Origin: Viscum album
Taxonomy: Eukaryota; Streptophyta; Magnoliopsida; Santalales; Viscaceae
Direction of reading: 5' to 3'
DNA: 64,000 bases
NCBI GenBank assembly: GCA_963277665.1
Contig: OY728165.1
Span: 1,152,858,050-1,152,922,049, forward strand
The translations under genes and the position numbers were made by a program. The stretch's first letter is position 1, and each line of letters opens with the position of its first letter. The notes below the pieces were generated by a model, which ran no database searches, was not told where the DNA came from, and worked only from the letters and a program-made list of their open reading frames with translations. Below, piece by piece: positions 1 through 12,342 of this stretch.

Positions 1-944
1 CAGATGTTGAATACTAAATTGATATTAATAAATTCGTTTTATTCACTTAAAAAGTTCAATAATCTACAATATTATGACACATAAATACATTTTAGGTTTC
101 TAAAACCACAATTGTACAAAAATTCAACAATATATAGTTTATAATGGGACAAAAATAAACCACATCCACATCCAAATAATAAATTTTAGTTATCTAGGTA
201 ATTAAAAATTTCTCTATCAAGTATGGTGATATAGTTTTCTAAAAAGAATGAGTAAATTTTACTCATGGGATCATGTTATACAAATATTTTGAACAAAAAA
301 TCTCATAATTTTATATTATTTTCACCACCATTATATGGATTCAATGTTCCTTTTGGGGAGGTTATGGTATCATATTATAATTACAGTATTCTATTATTGA
401 CACTAATTATTGAAAATATATTTTAAAATATATGATTTGGTACACTATGGTAATAAAAAATATTTTGAATAGATTGAATATAAATAAAATGAAATCATAT
501 TCTCTAAAATAAATCCAGGGTTATAATGTTTGAATAATTCAATGAACACATTTTCCCCCAGTGGTTTGTATGCTTATTAGAAAAATATTTGGAATGAATT
601 ACGTTATGATTTATTTTTTTAGTATTAATCAAATAATAGAATTATCCATATTTTTTTGATTCATTATGTTATTTTAGGTAAATAACTAAACAATGTGATC
701 ATCATCAACTACTATAAGGTTCAAAAAGGTGTTCTCATTGAAAAATATCATCTTCAAAAGATGATAATTTATGGTGTCGCTAGGAATAATTATGTACCAT
801 AATCATATATACATGTTTACATGATTGAATAAGATCATCCAAATATTCAAAAGGGCTTTTTAATAATATAATTTGAACCCTTGGAGGAGAACATATTGCA
901 TATCACTTTTTCCTCCCCACATATGGTGACATAAGCTCCTATTA
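1..944. other. AT-rich DNA without recognisable feature
   Basis: This stretch upstream of E0 is strongly AT-rich and has no long open frame. I saw no LTR terminus, tRNA-like primer site or pol motif that I could align convincingly. It is probably older decayed repeat, but that is inference only. Confidence 0.4.
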
Positions 945-3900
945 TTTAATGACACAGGTATTTATAGAATAATAAATGCTGATATCTATTAATAATTATT
1001 AATAATATATGAATTTTAAGATAATGTGGATTTTTTTTATTATTTCGTACTCTACGCACCATAATAGGATTATCTGAAATCTTAAATTGCACACAACATT
1101 AAGTTATACTAAAAAATAATACAATAATTATATTATTATTTTAAATTGTATTTGACATCAAGCCTTTAGAATGGATGGAATGAATTGTATCAACTGATTT
1201 TTGAAATATTTTTTACACATTTTTAAATAATGATTCATTGAATACAAAATTATTTGGAATTGAAATAAAACCCAAATGAATATAATTGTTGTGTTTTTAT
1301 GAAAACTTATTTAATAGGGAATAATTGTGTTACCATATAACTCTTTAAATATTTTTATTTAATTAAAAATTTATTATATATATTCAGTTTAATGTTTTAT
1401 ATTCATATTATATCTTTCTAGATATGAAATAGGAATGAATTCATTTTTTCACAGAAAAGAAGTATTTTACTAAAAATCCAGTTTTACAACCTTTTCATGG
1501 AGAACCCTTTTTAAATATAAATTTGAATCCTTTATATATTTTATTAGACAAAATACACTTCTTCAATAGAATTCTAACCTCAAAATTTACTTTGGATGAA
1601 AGTTTTTTATTTGTCAACCAAAGTTCATTTTTTAATAAATAGTGAAAAATACTATATTTTAATTCAAAACTGGCATTTAATCTATTTTTTATATAGTTAT
1701 ATTATACTTTTATTTGGTTTAAAAGTGTAATTGGATATTTCTTTATCATTTTATCCAATTTTGGTGATTTTATGTTATTTAAATTTTTAATTTGACCTAA
1801 ACACCTATCATTATTTTAATTGTTATTATTTCTTAAAAAGTGGCTTTTTTAATAATGAGAAGTAATTTAAAATTATTTTATGCAACTTCTATGTTTTGAA
1901 ATTTTAAAAATGGATATCTTATTTGTAATCAAGCAGTCCAAATTATGTAAATAAGAAACATTTTTTGAATCATCTGGAATACTAATTTAATAAATATTTT
2001 ATTTACCATAGTTATTGGGTAAATCTTTTAAATAAGGGAAACCAAATAACATTATAATAATAATAGAAGAACCTACCACATTTTCTAATCCAACTAGAGG
2101 ATATATATCATACCATGGGAATACCTGGTTCAATTTTTGGACCACATAGAGCCACATGTGTATGAAATTTTCATTTTGTTACTTTTAATTTAATGTTAAA
2201 AAAAATTACATAAACTTATATGTTTTCTTAATACAATTTTTATATGGGGTTATATATGTGATATATTGGACTATAAATAGTAATTAGAAATAGAAATATA
2301 TTTCATACATCATTTTATTTTATTTATAAATCTATGACATCTTATAAACAAATATATTTATGTCACAATGATGACGTAGTTATTACCTTATTAATGAAAT
2401 TTTTAAATAAATGATAGTATAAATATTAAAATGAATTTATTTTGAAACTTTTTATTACATCCACTAATTTTAAGGATAATTATGACTTGTTATATTATTA
2501 ATATTTATTATTTTTTCAATTGAATCTTATTTTTATTTATTTTTTTAAAATTCATGATATGAATATTATTTAAATTGACATAAATGTATTATTAGAACTA
2601 ATGGTATTTTATTAAATAATAAAATAGTCTTAAAAATATATGATTTGGAAAAAATTACTTTTATAATGTTTAAGTATCATTAAGGATCCTCTCCTGGTTC
2701 TATTGTAATATTATGGACACAATATAAACTATATAGTATGAATATAAAAGAAAACATGGTAATAATTAAATTAGTTATGTAAGGGTTAATGCTAAATGAT
2801 ATGGGTAAATTTAAATACAAAACATGTCTAAAACCTATTGTTTGAGAGTATTCTAAACAATAATAATCGTATATACTAATTAAATGAGTTTTTCACCCTT
2901 ATAAAATAGATATTGAATTTAAAATAAAATATTCTTTCAATACATTCCTAATATACCCCTGTCCCTCTTACAAAAGGCCACCACCGCTAACCCCTTACTC
3001 AAACCTATCAAGACACATGTATCATCCATAATATGCTAATATAAGATTCCAAAAAAACCTATATTCTTCCTATAATCCTGACATTAGGTATAAGTAAATT
3101 CAATAAATCTTTTTGGCTCAAATCAAAGGGAGTTACCCATTTTAAGAGGTATTGCCTTTTCAAATGTTCTGTTCAAATATTCATTTTCTTAACTAAATAA
3201 TCTATTATTATTCATTTATTAATTAACTAATATAGTCTACTAAGTATAATAAGATTTTTTTGAGAATATTTCTAACTATTATTACATAAATATCTATCTA
3301 ATGGATTTTGGACATATTATTTCTGTGGATGATAAACTACTACCTCACGAAACATTGATTGTTCAATTTTCTCATACCACCTATCATTGCTGAAATAATG
3401 AAGGAAATGTATTTATATGATATATGTTATTTTTATATTTTCTTTATGATTAAGTGATTTTTATTTAAAACATAACATTCTTATTTTTAGGATGTGTAAA
3501 CACGATAATTTCAATTGAGGAAGCATTGACTACTGCCCCCCAAAGTGATATGAAACATTAATTCCATACATGAAGCATATAAATATTAGATTTAATGAAC
3601 ATATTTAACATATAAAAACAATTATCTTATAATATACTTATAATATACCTATGTATCATTATGTATTCATTCCATTAAATAGGAAATACAAATGAATGTA
3701 GTGTTCAACCGTACGTACTGCTTATCATCTCAGTGAACGATGCATTTCATTTCATATATCCAAATGTTGTGGAATATTAAAAATACAAATATAATGGATA
3801 TATAATATATATATATATATATGTATATATGTGAATAATATTCTAGAGATGGTGCAATTTTTATAACATAGTCAATTTGTAATTTTAACATGTTCATTTT

Positions 3901-5361
3901 CGACTCAAGTTCCTAATATATAAAAAACGACTGATATTATCTTAAATAATTATGTATTTTTATAACATTGTAATAAGTGATATAAAAGGAATAATAAACA
4001 TATAAATCTTAGTGATTTAATTATAATTTCACTTATGTGTATTATTCCGGAAATTATTTAATGAACGAGTAATGTCGTACATAAGGTAAAGGACTTCATC
4101 TGAAAATCCTTTCATTAAGGAATATCATAATGATATGCACCTTTATTATTATATAAGGTGTATATAAAACCCTTTTGAGAAGTTATGTCATCAATTAGTA
4201 TATTCTCATTATATTTAATGTATTTTTAATTTTATTCCTTATTTATTTTTAATCATGTTTTTTTAATTGGAAAGGGACTCATTAACTAAAACAAAGTTTT
4301 AAATGCAATAATGACTTATTCTTATAAAACATTCTACATCTTGTCCATGTTTTTAGAATGTTTTTTTTGCATTTATTAATATAGAAATGAATTTATTAGT
4401 ATGTTAATTTCATTTAAATGTTTCAAAGTGGTTTGGTCCACTTGGATTAAATAGTATCTTTATTAAATGTTTTAAAATGTAAATTTTATTCAAATGTTTC
4501 AAAATGATATGGGGAAATTTGATTAAAAATTCTTTTTATTAAATGTTCTAAATGGTTTTTTAAATGGATTTATTATTTCAATATCATGAAATTATTTCTT
4601 TTGATTGAAAATGAAATTTTAATTGAGAAATGTTGATATTTTCAATATTTTATGTGTTATGATTATATAGTGGTAGATGGACATTTGATGGGTGGTAATG
4701 GGATTAAACTATAACAAACAGTTTTGGGATAATCCAAGGATAGGTAGCTACATTATAACCTCAAAATAATTTTTTTGTGGAAGTGGTTCATAAGGATATT
4801 ACTTTTATCGTTATCTGTGGTTGTCAAGGTTATAATTATTAAATTTATGTATGTTTATGTCCCAAGGTACCTTTATATGGTACACATTGTTTTTTGTGAG
4901 ATTTATGGTAATATTTTTGTAACAATAAGGGTAGGTAATGATCTTATACTCAGTGAACTATTTTCTCTAATTATTTAAGGTACTTTATCAAAAAGTATTC
5001 AAGGTATACATATAGTTGTGAAAAAGTAATAAATTTCCATCTTCATGTACCCCTTACTACGATTTTTATGCTCATACCATGTTTTTAAATGTTTTTTCAC
5101 ATGAAATAATAATGAATAAAGTCATGGATGGGATCATGGAAAATTCATGTTGTATAAAATATTGAAGTATACATGTTTCTTTTTTAATGATATTTTGTTT
5201 TATGAAATAATGGGTAGTGGGAAGAAGTATCTTTTTATAATATTCAAGTTATTATGCATAATATAGGACCTATTACTCTAAACCTATAAACCTAAAAAGA
5301 TACTAAATGTGAATTAATTAGTTAATTCAATATTATATGATGTTTAAGGCGGGGTCTTACA
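945..5361 (+). repeat. E0 5' LTR
   Basis: The left end (TTTAATGACA) aligns with the start of the right LTR (TGTAATGACA). The right end is GGGGTCTTACA, directly before the primer-binding site. Internal landmarks shared with 7936-12342 and, inverted, with the E1 LTRs include a promoter-like block near 2960, a block with CGTACGTAC near 3710 and a GGTAAA block near 4085. The TATA-like box has become CTTACAAAAGG here, so the promoter is probably dead. The short open frames inside, such as 4775-4978, look like chance. Confidence 0.72.
3799..3831. repeat. AT microsatellite
   Basis: An (AT)n run with one TG interruption, inside the E0 5' LTR. Short runs also occur near 33961-33980 and 56003-56017. 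Confidence 0.85.
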
Positions 5362-5362
5362 G

Positions 5363-5381
5363 TTGATATCATAGTTTGGTT
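5363..5381 (+). other. E0 primer-binding site (iMet tRNA type, decayed)
   Basis: TTGATATCATAGTTTGGTT follows the LTR end after one base. It resembles the TTGGTATCAGAGG-type site of E1 at the same position, with several substitutions. Complementarity to initiator Met-tRNA is known for this retrotransposon group. Confidence 0.6.
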
Positions 5382-5584
5382 GAGATTACTTTAGAGTATA
5401 GGGTGTTATTTAATCATAAGTGACATAACCATCATGGTTATCATATTAGATAGAGTCATAGTAAATTTAGGTGAATAGAATGATATTAAGAGAAAATTAA
5501 TAAGTATATGTTAGTCTTAACCTCCTCATAATAATTTATATGATGATTTTACTAATATACTACCATTGACTATTTTTTTAATAA

Positions 5585-5940
5585 ATGGTTACATCTAGTA
5601 GGAACCAACGTAGTAATGGAGGTGAAAAAATCTATGACATATTTATGAATATAAAACCGAATGAAATGGGATTTGTAATGAGAAATATTTTTTGTTATTG
5701 TCAACTAAATATCTAGAGTCCAGATTGAACAACTAAATCCTTGGGGAATTTTATAAAGAATCATATATGTGTGAAACAAATACCAATAGAATTTTAAGTA
5801 ATACTCATAAAGTTAAATAGATTAAAAAACCTATGTATCATGGATAAGGAGAGAAACACCTTGGAAAATTCTTTAAAGGGAGTAAAAGATGCTATATATG
5901 TGGTAATGATGATCATAATGAAATAACCTTCTATTGAAAA
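5585..5940 (+). pseudogene. E0 gag relic with zinc knuckle
   Basis: Gag forms the retrotransposon capsid, and its zinc knuckle binds the RNA genome. An ATG at 5585 opens a 43-codon frame beginning MVTSSRNQRSNGG, basic and polar like chromoviral Gag N-termini. At 5890 a different stretch reads CYICGNDDHNEITF, a CX2CX4H knuckle in which the fourth ligand position holds Phe instead of Cys. The distance from primer site to knuckle is about 530 bp here against about 1015 bp in E1, so much of the capsid region is missing. Stops and frame changes make it non-coding. Confidence 0.55.
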
Positions 5941-7019
5941 AAATCACCTTGTTGACTCCAGGAAAGGGAATGAATTTTATCTCGAGTGACCAACTGAATG
6001 TTTTAAAAATGATGTGAATGGTCGTTATAAAAATAGATGTCATGTTAAGAACGATTCAGAATGTGATTCATATGACTGTACAAATATATGTTTACCAATA
6101 CCTGATGCCATTCCAATTTAATATGAGGAAACATAGAATGACCAATGAAATTAATGGATTATTTCATAGTTGATTTTTTAAAATTATTTAATCTTAGTAT
6201 ATAAATCATTATTTTGTTAATAAGAAATAATAATCACAAAATATGTCGAAATATTTTTTTTGGATCATGAATAACGTTGAATGAGTATCTAATATACATA
6301 TAAGGGATTCCAATGTTATTGTAGATTTGAGGATGATGAAATGATTAAAAATATTAGCTCTCTTTTGATGATGGGATTACATTAGAAGACTTTCTCTAGT
6401 ATGTGTATCCATGAAGTTTGATATGTTAAAATTTTATTCATGATATAATAATCTTTTCTTACGTGTATATAGTGGATAATCTTAAGGGTTCATATGATCT
6501 TTTGTTTTTCAGGTGATAAATGATTATTAAATTTTGGGATGCAAAATTAATTGTATTAGATACCCATTGAGCATAAAAATTGTTTTGGTTATTTTATGAA
6601 TAAATTACCTTATTTTTTATAATGATATAAGAATGATATAGTTTTAGAGAAACAACAAACCGTGGGATAGGTGTCAACCTGTCTCTTTCGGAAAGGCCAT
6701 AACAATCAAAACCACAACTGAGGGGTGAATAGGTTGCTTCACCTACCACTGGCCTATGGGAATCCCCTGGTTTGTATGACTTATTATTTAGTTAAATTAT
6801 CATATGGATCAATAATAAGTTGATTTTGGATACTTTTGTTTTATAAATTTATATACTTATTATAGATAAAGGATTTCGGGATTATGTTGTAGTGGTTATT
6901 TTGGAAGATGTTCCCACTTTTGGGAACACTATATGACTAATGAAAATAGAATACTATGGGATTAAACATGTGGAGTAAAGGTTGAAATATTTTTTTTTTA
7001 AGAATATGTGTTTTTATTT
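5941..7019 (+). other. E0 interior, mostly unrecognisable, with a GC-rich island
   Basis: No pol motif could be read with confidence here. Protease and RT would be expected at this point, and the short total interior suggests they are deleted. Positions 6660-6771 form a sharp GC-rich island (about 49% G+C over 6661-6780, against about 18% in the next 60 bases). It contains a 6-bp perfect hairpin, GGTGAA/TTCACC, at 6724-6743. Confidence 0.45.
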
Positions 7020-7577
7020 TGGACTTATGGATATTTGGGTTATTTATGGAAATGATTAAACTACCATAGAAAATATGTGATTAGGTTAATTACTTTCTAT
7101 TATAACTCTTTAAGAGTCTCCAATTTTATTTGTAGATAAGTTTTATGAATTTTGAGAATGACATTGAGATTAAATTTTTCTTATTTTTGGTTTTAAACAT
7201 TGTTTGGATTAATTTGAATAATTTTATGTTAAACTGTTAATGGAATTGTCTTGGTTGAACAATGGCAATTATTTGTTTAATTGTAAAGATTATGGGTCAT
7301 ATTTATTTTTGTAAAAGATTATAATTTTTAGGGATCATCTGATCTTGTACATACCATTATAGTTATGGTAAATGTATAATGAAATTTGAAATATATAGAT
7401 AATCATTATGGATCGTGTTATTCTCAAGAAGTTGATTCTAGCACTTCAGGCATGACCATGTCATTTTCAATACTCATCATTTGGAGAAATGATGAGTTTT
7501 TGGTAGGATCTTATTATATGACGAATCTCAACATGAAAAGTAAGTATATTTCTTCAAGTTATTTTTCAATCATATAA
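7020..7577 (+). pseudogene. E0 integrase and chromodomain relic
   Basis: Integrase inserts the cDNA, and the chromodomain at its C-terminus steers insertion to chromatin. Around 7030 a frame reads DIWVIYGND, resembling the IWVI-D-RLTKSA segment of plant Ty3 integrases. Around 7140-7180 a frame reads ILRMTLRLNFS, resembling the region before the conserved Glu. The clearest part is the frame 7386-7577, which ends IIWRNDEFLV...NMKSKYISSSYF. It lines up with the chromodomain of E1 (VLWKNYMVEE...SMRDKYPHLF). The order matches E1, and the LTR follows about 360 bp later. It is broken throughout. Confidence 0.5.
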
Positions 7578-7919
7578 ATTAATTCTCCAACATTATTAAA
7601 GGGATCTAAAAACAAAAAATATTGCGAGTTTAGTATTCCTACTGGGTATTCAAAGACTATTTAACCCATCACATGTTTGTGGTTTTCTGGTGGTTAACTT
7701 TGTCTTGTTCGTGTTTTCTATCACTCTCCATCAAAACATGATGGTCAGTTTTCTCTTAAATATCCATGATTTCATGTAATCAAAGTATATGTTATCTTTG
7801 GTGAACACTGTACTTATCTTTATTACACTTAAGGTGATATTTTTTAATGACTATTTCATCGATGTGGGACTTTCAATTAATTTTCTGAGCCCAATTTTAA
7901 AATTATGAGGAACCAATTT

Positions 7920-7935
7920 CCTAAAGGTGGAAGGA
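7920..7935 (+). other. E0 polypurine tract
   Basis: CCTAAAGGTGGAAGGA lies immediately before TGTAATGAC, the LTR start. The matching site of E1 has the same layout (AAAAGGGGAGAAGGA before TGTAACATCC). It is the expected primer for plus-strand DNA synthesis. Confidence 0.65.
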
Positions 7936-10900
7936 TGTAATGACAAACGTATTTATAGAATAATTATTTTTGATTTTTATTTATACTTATAAATATTATA
8001 TTAATTTTATGTTAAAGGGGACACTTTTTCAAATAGTTTACTCGACAAGCAACAACGAGCTTCTCAGAAAACTTATATTGCACAAAACATTGACTTGTAG
8101 TGAAAATTTATATAATAATGCTATTATTATATTATATAGTAATTAACACTTAACCATTGGAATGGTGGAAATGTATAGTATCAACTGAATTTTGATATAC
8201 AGTTTACAAATGTTTAAATAATGAATCATTGGTTAACAAATTTATTATATATGGAAATAATAACCAATTGAATATAATTGGTGTGTATTTATGAAAACCT
8301 ATTTAAAAGAGAATAATTGTGTTCTCATATAATGCTTTATAGATGTTCATTTAATGAAAAATATATAATATATATATTTAATGTATTTTTTTAAATTCCA
8401 CTTACATGTTTTCGAGATATGATATTATAATAAATTCATTTTTTGAAATAAAATTGTATTTTTTGAAAAATGTAGTTTTACTACCATTTCATGGAGAAAC
8501 ACTTTTAAATGAACTTATGACACCATTATATGTTTTATTATACAAAATAAACTTATTCATCATCATAGTAACATCAAAATTTACATTGGTCGATATTTTG
8601 GTGTTTCTCTACAAAAGATCATTTTTTAATGTATAGTAAAAAATAATATATTTTAATAAATATATACCTTTTAGTATAATTTACATGTATATTTAGATTA
8701 TACTTTTAATTGGTTTTAAAGTTTAATTGTATTATATTTTTATCATTTGACCCAATTTTGTTCATTGTATGTAATTTTACTTTTTTATAAGACATAAATC
8801 CATGCCAATATTTTGATTTTCTTTTTCATTAAAATGTACAGTTTGGTTATGTCAACGAGAATTAATTTTAAATTAATTTTAGACACTTTTGGTTTTTGAA
8901 TTTTGAATATGGATTCCATATTTGAAATCAGGATTTCAAAATTTTGTAAATAGTTTGCTTTTAATTTTTGATATTATGAATATTAACTTTAGTAAATATT
9001 TTATTTAACACGGTTGAAAGTTAAATCAGTTAAATAAGGATAAAAAAATATTTTAATCTTAATAAATTTCCCGAACAGTTTTCCTAATCCTATTGATGAG
9101 ATATTACTACCCACGGGCATCCATGAATCGATTTAAGGACCCCCTAGAGGAACATGTGTATTAAAACGACATTTAATTACTTTTAAATTAATTTTAAGTA
9201 AAATATAACATAAACATATATATTTTTCAAAATATATTTTTATATGGGGTTATATAAGTGATCTATTTGACTGTAAATAGTCATTAGAATTAAAAAATAA
9301 TTTATACTTCATGATATTTTATATATTATTTTTAAAAATCATATAAATAATTATATTTATGACTCAACGATGATGTTTTGAATACATTATTAATGAAATA
9401 TTTAAATAAACGATCTTATAAATATTAAAATAAATTAATTTTGAAACTTTGTATGTCATAAACGAATTTTAGAGATTATTATTATTTTTTATATTAATAA
9501 AAGATGGTTTCGTGAAATAATAAAGTTGTTATTTTTTTAAAAAATTCAATATATGAATATCATAAAAATTAAATTAAATGTGTTTTTGAAACAAATACTA
9601 TTTTATTAAATGAAATAATAGTCATAAAAATCTATGATTCACAAAAATGTAAAATAAAGTGTTTTAAATTTCAATAATGAGACACATTAGACTCTATTTT
9701 TATTTTATGGTAACTATATTAACAACATTGTATGATTTTAAAAGAAGACATTTTAATAGTTAAATTATTTAAATAAGGGTTAAAGAATAATGATATATAT
9801 AAATTTGAAACCAAAACATGTATAAATCCATTTTTTAAATTATTTATTTCAAAGATCATCTTATCTTCAAATTTAATTATTTTTGGAACATTTGGAAATT
9901 CAAATTATTTTTATAATAAAATAATCTTTCAAGACATTCATAATGTACCCCTCTTCCCTCTTATAAAAGGCCACCACTTCAATCCCCTTACTGACACATA
10001 TAAAGCCCCTTTAACTGTCCAAATTATGCTCCAATAACCATCCAACATACCTCAATTCCTCCAAAAAACATTACCTTAAGTAGAGAGAAATTATAGAGAT
10101 CCTACTAGCCCAAATCAATGTGAGAAACCTGTTTTAAGAGGTAGTGTATTCTCTAAAGATCCATTACAATATTTTAAATCATAACTCACTATTATATTCT
10201 AATTATTTATTTAATTCAAAAACATGTATCCTAAATTTATTAAGATGTTTTTATAATATGTATTCGAACTACAATTATATACACCTCTATCTAATGGATA
10301 TAGAACATACTCTTTCGGTGGATGGTGAACTACTGCCTCAAGAAACGAAGATTGTTTAATTATCTCCTACCACCTCTCATGGTGGCCATTACGATGGAAC
10401 TATATTTACATGATATATAATATTTTTATATTTTCAAAATTATTATTTAATTTTTATTTAAAACATACCATTATGCTTTTCATGATGTGTAGACACGATA
10501 ATTTATTTGAGGAAACGCTAACTACCACCCCCTCAAAGTGATATGACACATTTATGCCATACTTGGAACATATAAAGGATGGAGTAAAAGAAATTGTGTA
10601 ACATATATTAAATATGATATTATAATGGATTTATCGTATACATGTGTATCATTATGTTTCATTCCATTAAATATGAAATAGAAATGAATGTATCATTCAT
10701 GCGTACGTACGACATACCGTCTCCATGAAAAATGCATTTCATTTCATATCTACAAATGTTATGAAATATAATAAATAAAAATATAATAGATATATAAGAA
10801 ATATATATGAATAATATTATGTAGTTAATGGAATTTTTACCACATGGATAATTTGTAATTATGACTACTTCATTTTTTACTCTAATACCCATAATTGACA

Positions 10901-12342
10901 AAACGACCGAAATTTACGTAAATAATTATGTAATTTTATGACATTTTAATTAGTGATATAAAATAAATACTAATCATGAAATGGATTATAAATAAATTAT
11001 AAATAAATTATGTTTATTATTCATAAATTTTATTAATGAACGAGTCAAGGCAGACACAAGGTAAGGAACTTCATCTCAATATCCATTCATTGAGGCATAA
11101 CTTGATGTTATGCACCTTTATTATCATATAAAGTGTATATAAAACCCTTTTGACTAGTTATATAATGAATTAGTATATTATCATGTTATTTAAAATTTGG
11201 TTTAATGTTATTGATTAAGGATTTATGTTCATGTGTTTCTTAATAAGAAATGGACTCGTTAAAATCAACTATTTTCCAAATGCATCAAATATTTATTCTT
11301 CTAAAAACATTGATTTCATGTTGATGTTTTCAGAATGGTTTTAATGAATTTATTTATATAGAATATAATTTTTTAACATGTAAATTTATTTTAATACATT
11401 AAAAATTGTATGGGACAATTTTATTCTATAGTCTCTATATTAAATGTTTTAAAATTTAATTTTCATTCGAATGTTTCAATGTGGCATGGGAAAATTTCAT
11501 AAAAAAGTCATTTTATTAAATGATTTCAAGGTTTTTTCTATGTATTTATTTTTTCAATATCATGAATTGTTTTATTCTGATTGAAAACAATTTTTTTTGG
11601 GAAATGATGACATTTTAAATATTTTATGTGTTGTGATTATATAATAGAACTAGGAAATTTTATGGTTGGTTAGTTGATAAACCAATGATGGATTATTTCT
11701 TTATAAACCATAGATGGGTGGTTACATTATAAAATCCAATGCATTTTGCATGGAACTTGTTCGTATGGATATTATATTTAGTGATATGTGTGTATGTAGA
11801 CAGTATTGTTATTTCATTTAAGAATTTTTATGTCCCAAGTTACCTATATTTTCAATACATTATTTTCGTTGGGATTTATGGTAATATTTTGGTTTCAAAA
11901 ACTGTACTAATGAGATTTTATTCAATGAAGTGTTTTTTCTACATCATTATAGTCAATAGATTTAATTTTTTATAAATTATTCTTGTTTTACATGTTCTAT
12001 TAAATAACATATATTTTCACCACTTATGTACCCCTTATTGATCTTTTAATGATAATACCATATTTTGAATTGTTTTTCATAGCACTTAAAGGAGAATATA
12101 GTCAAATATGGGATCAAGAAAACGTTAGGCTATTTAGATCAGGATACTAGAGATTTTTCTTTTTTTTATGTGTTTTCTTTTATGTAAAAATGGGTTTTGA
12201 GTAAAAGTATCTACTTGTAATATTCATATTATTATTTATATGTTATGACCCAATTATATAAATCACTAATCCTATAAATATCCTCAATGTGAATTTCTAA
12301 CATAATTCAAGATTATGTATTATTTAGGGTCGGGGACTTACA
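7936..12342 (+). repeat. E0 3' LTR
   Basis: It starts TGTAATGAC and ends GGGGACTTACA, 4407 bp long against 4417 bp for the 5' copy. It keeps a promoter-like CTTATAAAAGGCC at about 9958. It also carries a block at 10670-10760 with imperfect inverted arms around CGTACGTACG, and an AGGTAAGG block at 11059-11066. All are shared, inverted, with the E1 LTRs. The short open frames inside are not convincing genes. Confidence 0.72.
9956..9972 (+). promoter_or_regulatory. TATA-like box of E0 3' LTR
   Basis: CCCTCTTATAAAAGGCC. The same block occurs on the minus strand in both E1 LTRs (about 21521-21534 and 29991-30005), always about a third to nearly half of the way into the LTR. That conservation supports a U3 core promoter. 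Confidence 0.5.

Larger units (their letters stand above)
945..12342 (+). mobile_element. E0: old Ty3/Gypsy LTR retrotransposon with shortened interior
   Basis: Two direct copies of a 4.4-kb sequence (945-5361 and 7936-12342) flank a 2574-bp interior. The first LTR is followed by a Met-tRNA-like primer site, and the second is preceded by a purine-rich tract. Both LTRs are homologous to the LTRs of E1, which lies in the opposite orientation. The interior shows a gag start and zinc-knuckle relic at its left end and integrase and chromodomain relics at its right end. It is about 2 kb shorter than the 4650-bp interior of E1, so the middle of pol seems to be deleted. In one 140-bp block compared by eye, roughly a quarter of positions differ between the two LTRs, which points to great age. 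The flanking five bases (tatta and taaaa) are only a weak target-duplication match. Confidence 0.72.

Noticed and set aside
360..385. GGTTATGGTATCATATTATAATT, a possible primer-binding site
   Set aside because: Only a short match in AT-rich DNA, with no LTR end before it and no gag after it.
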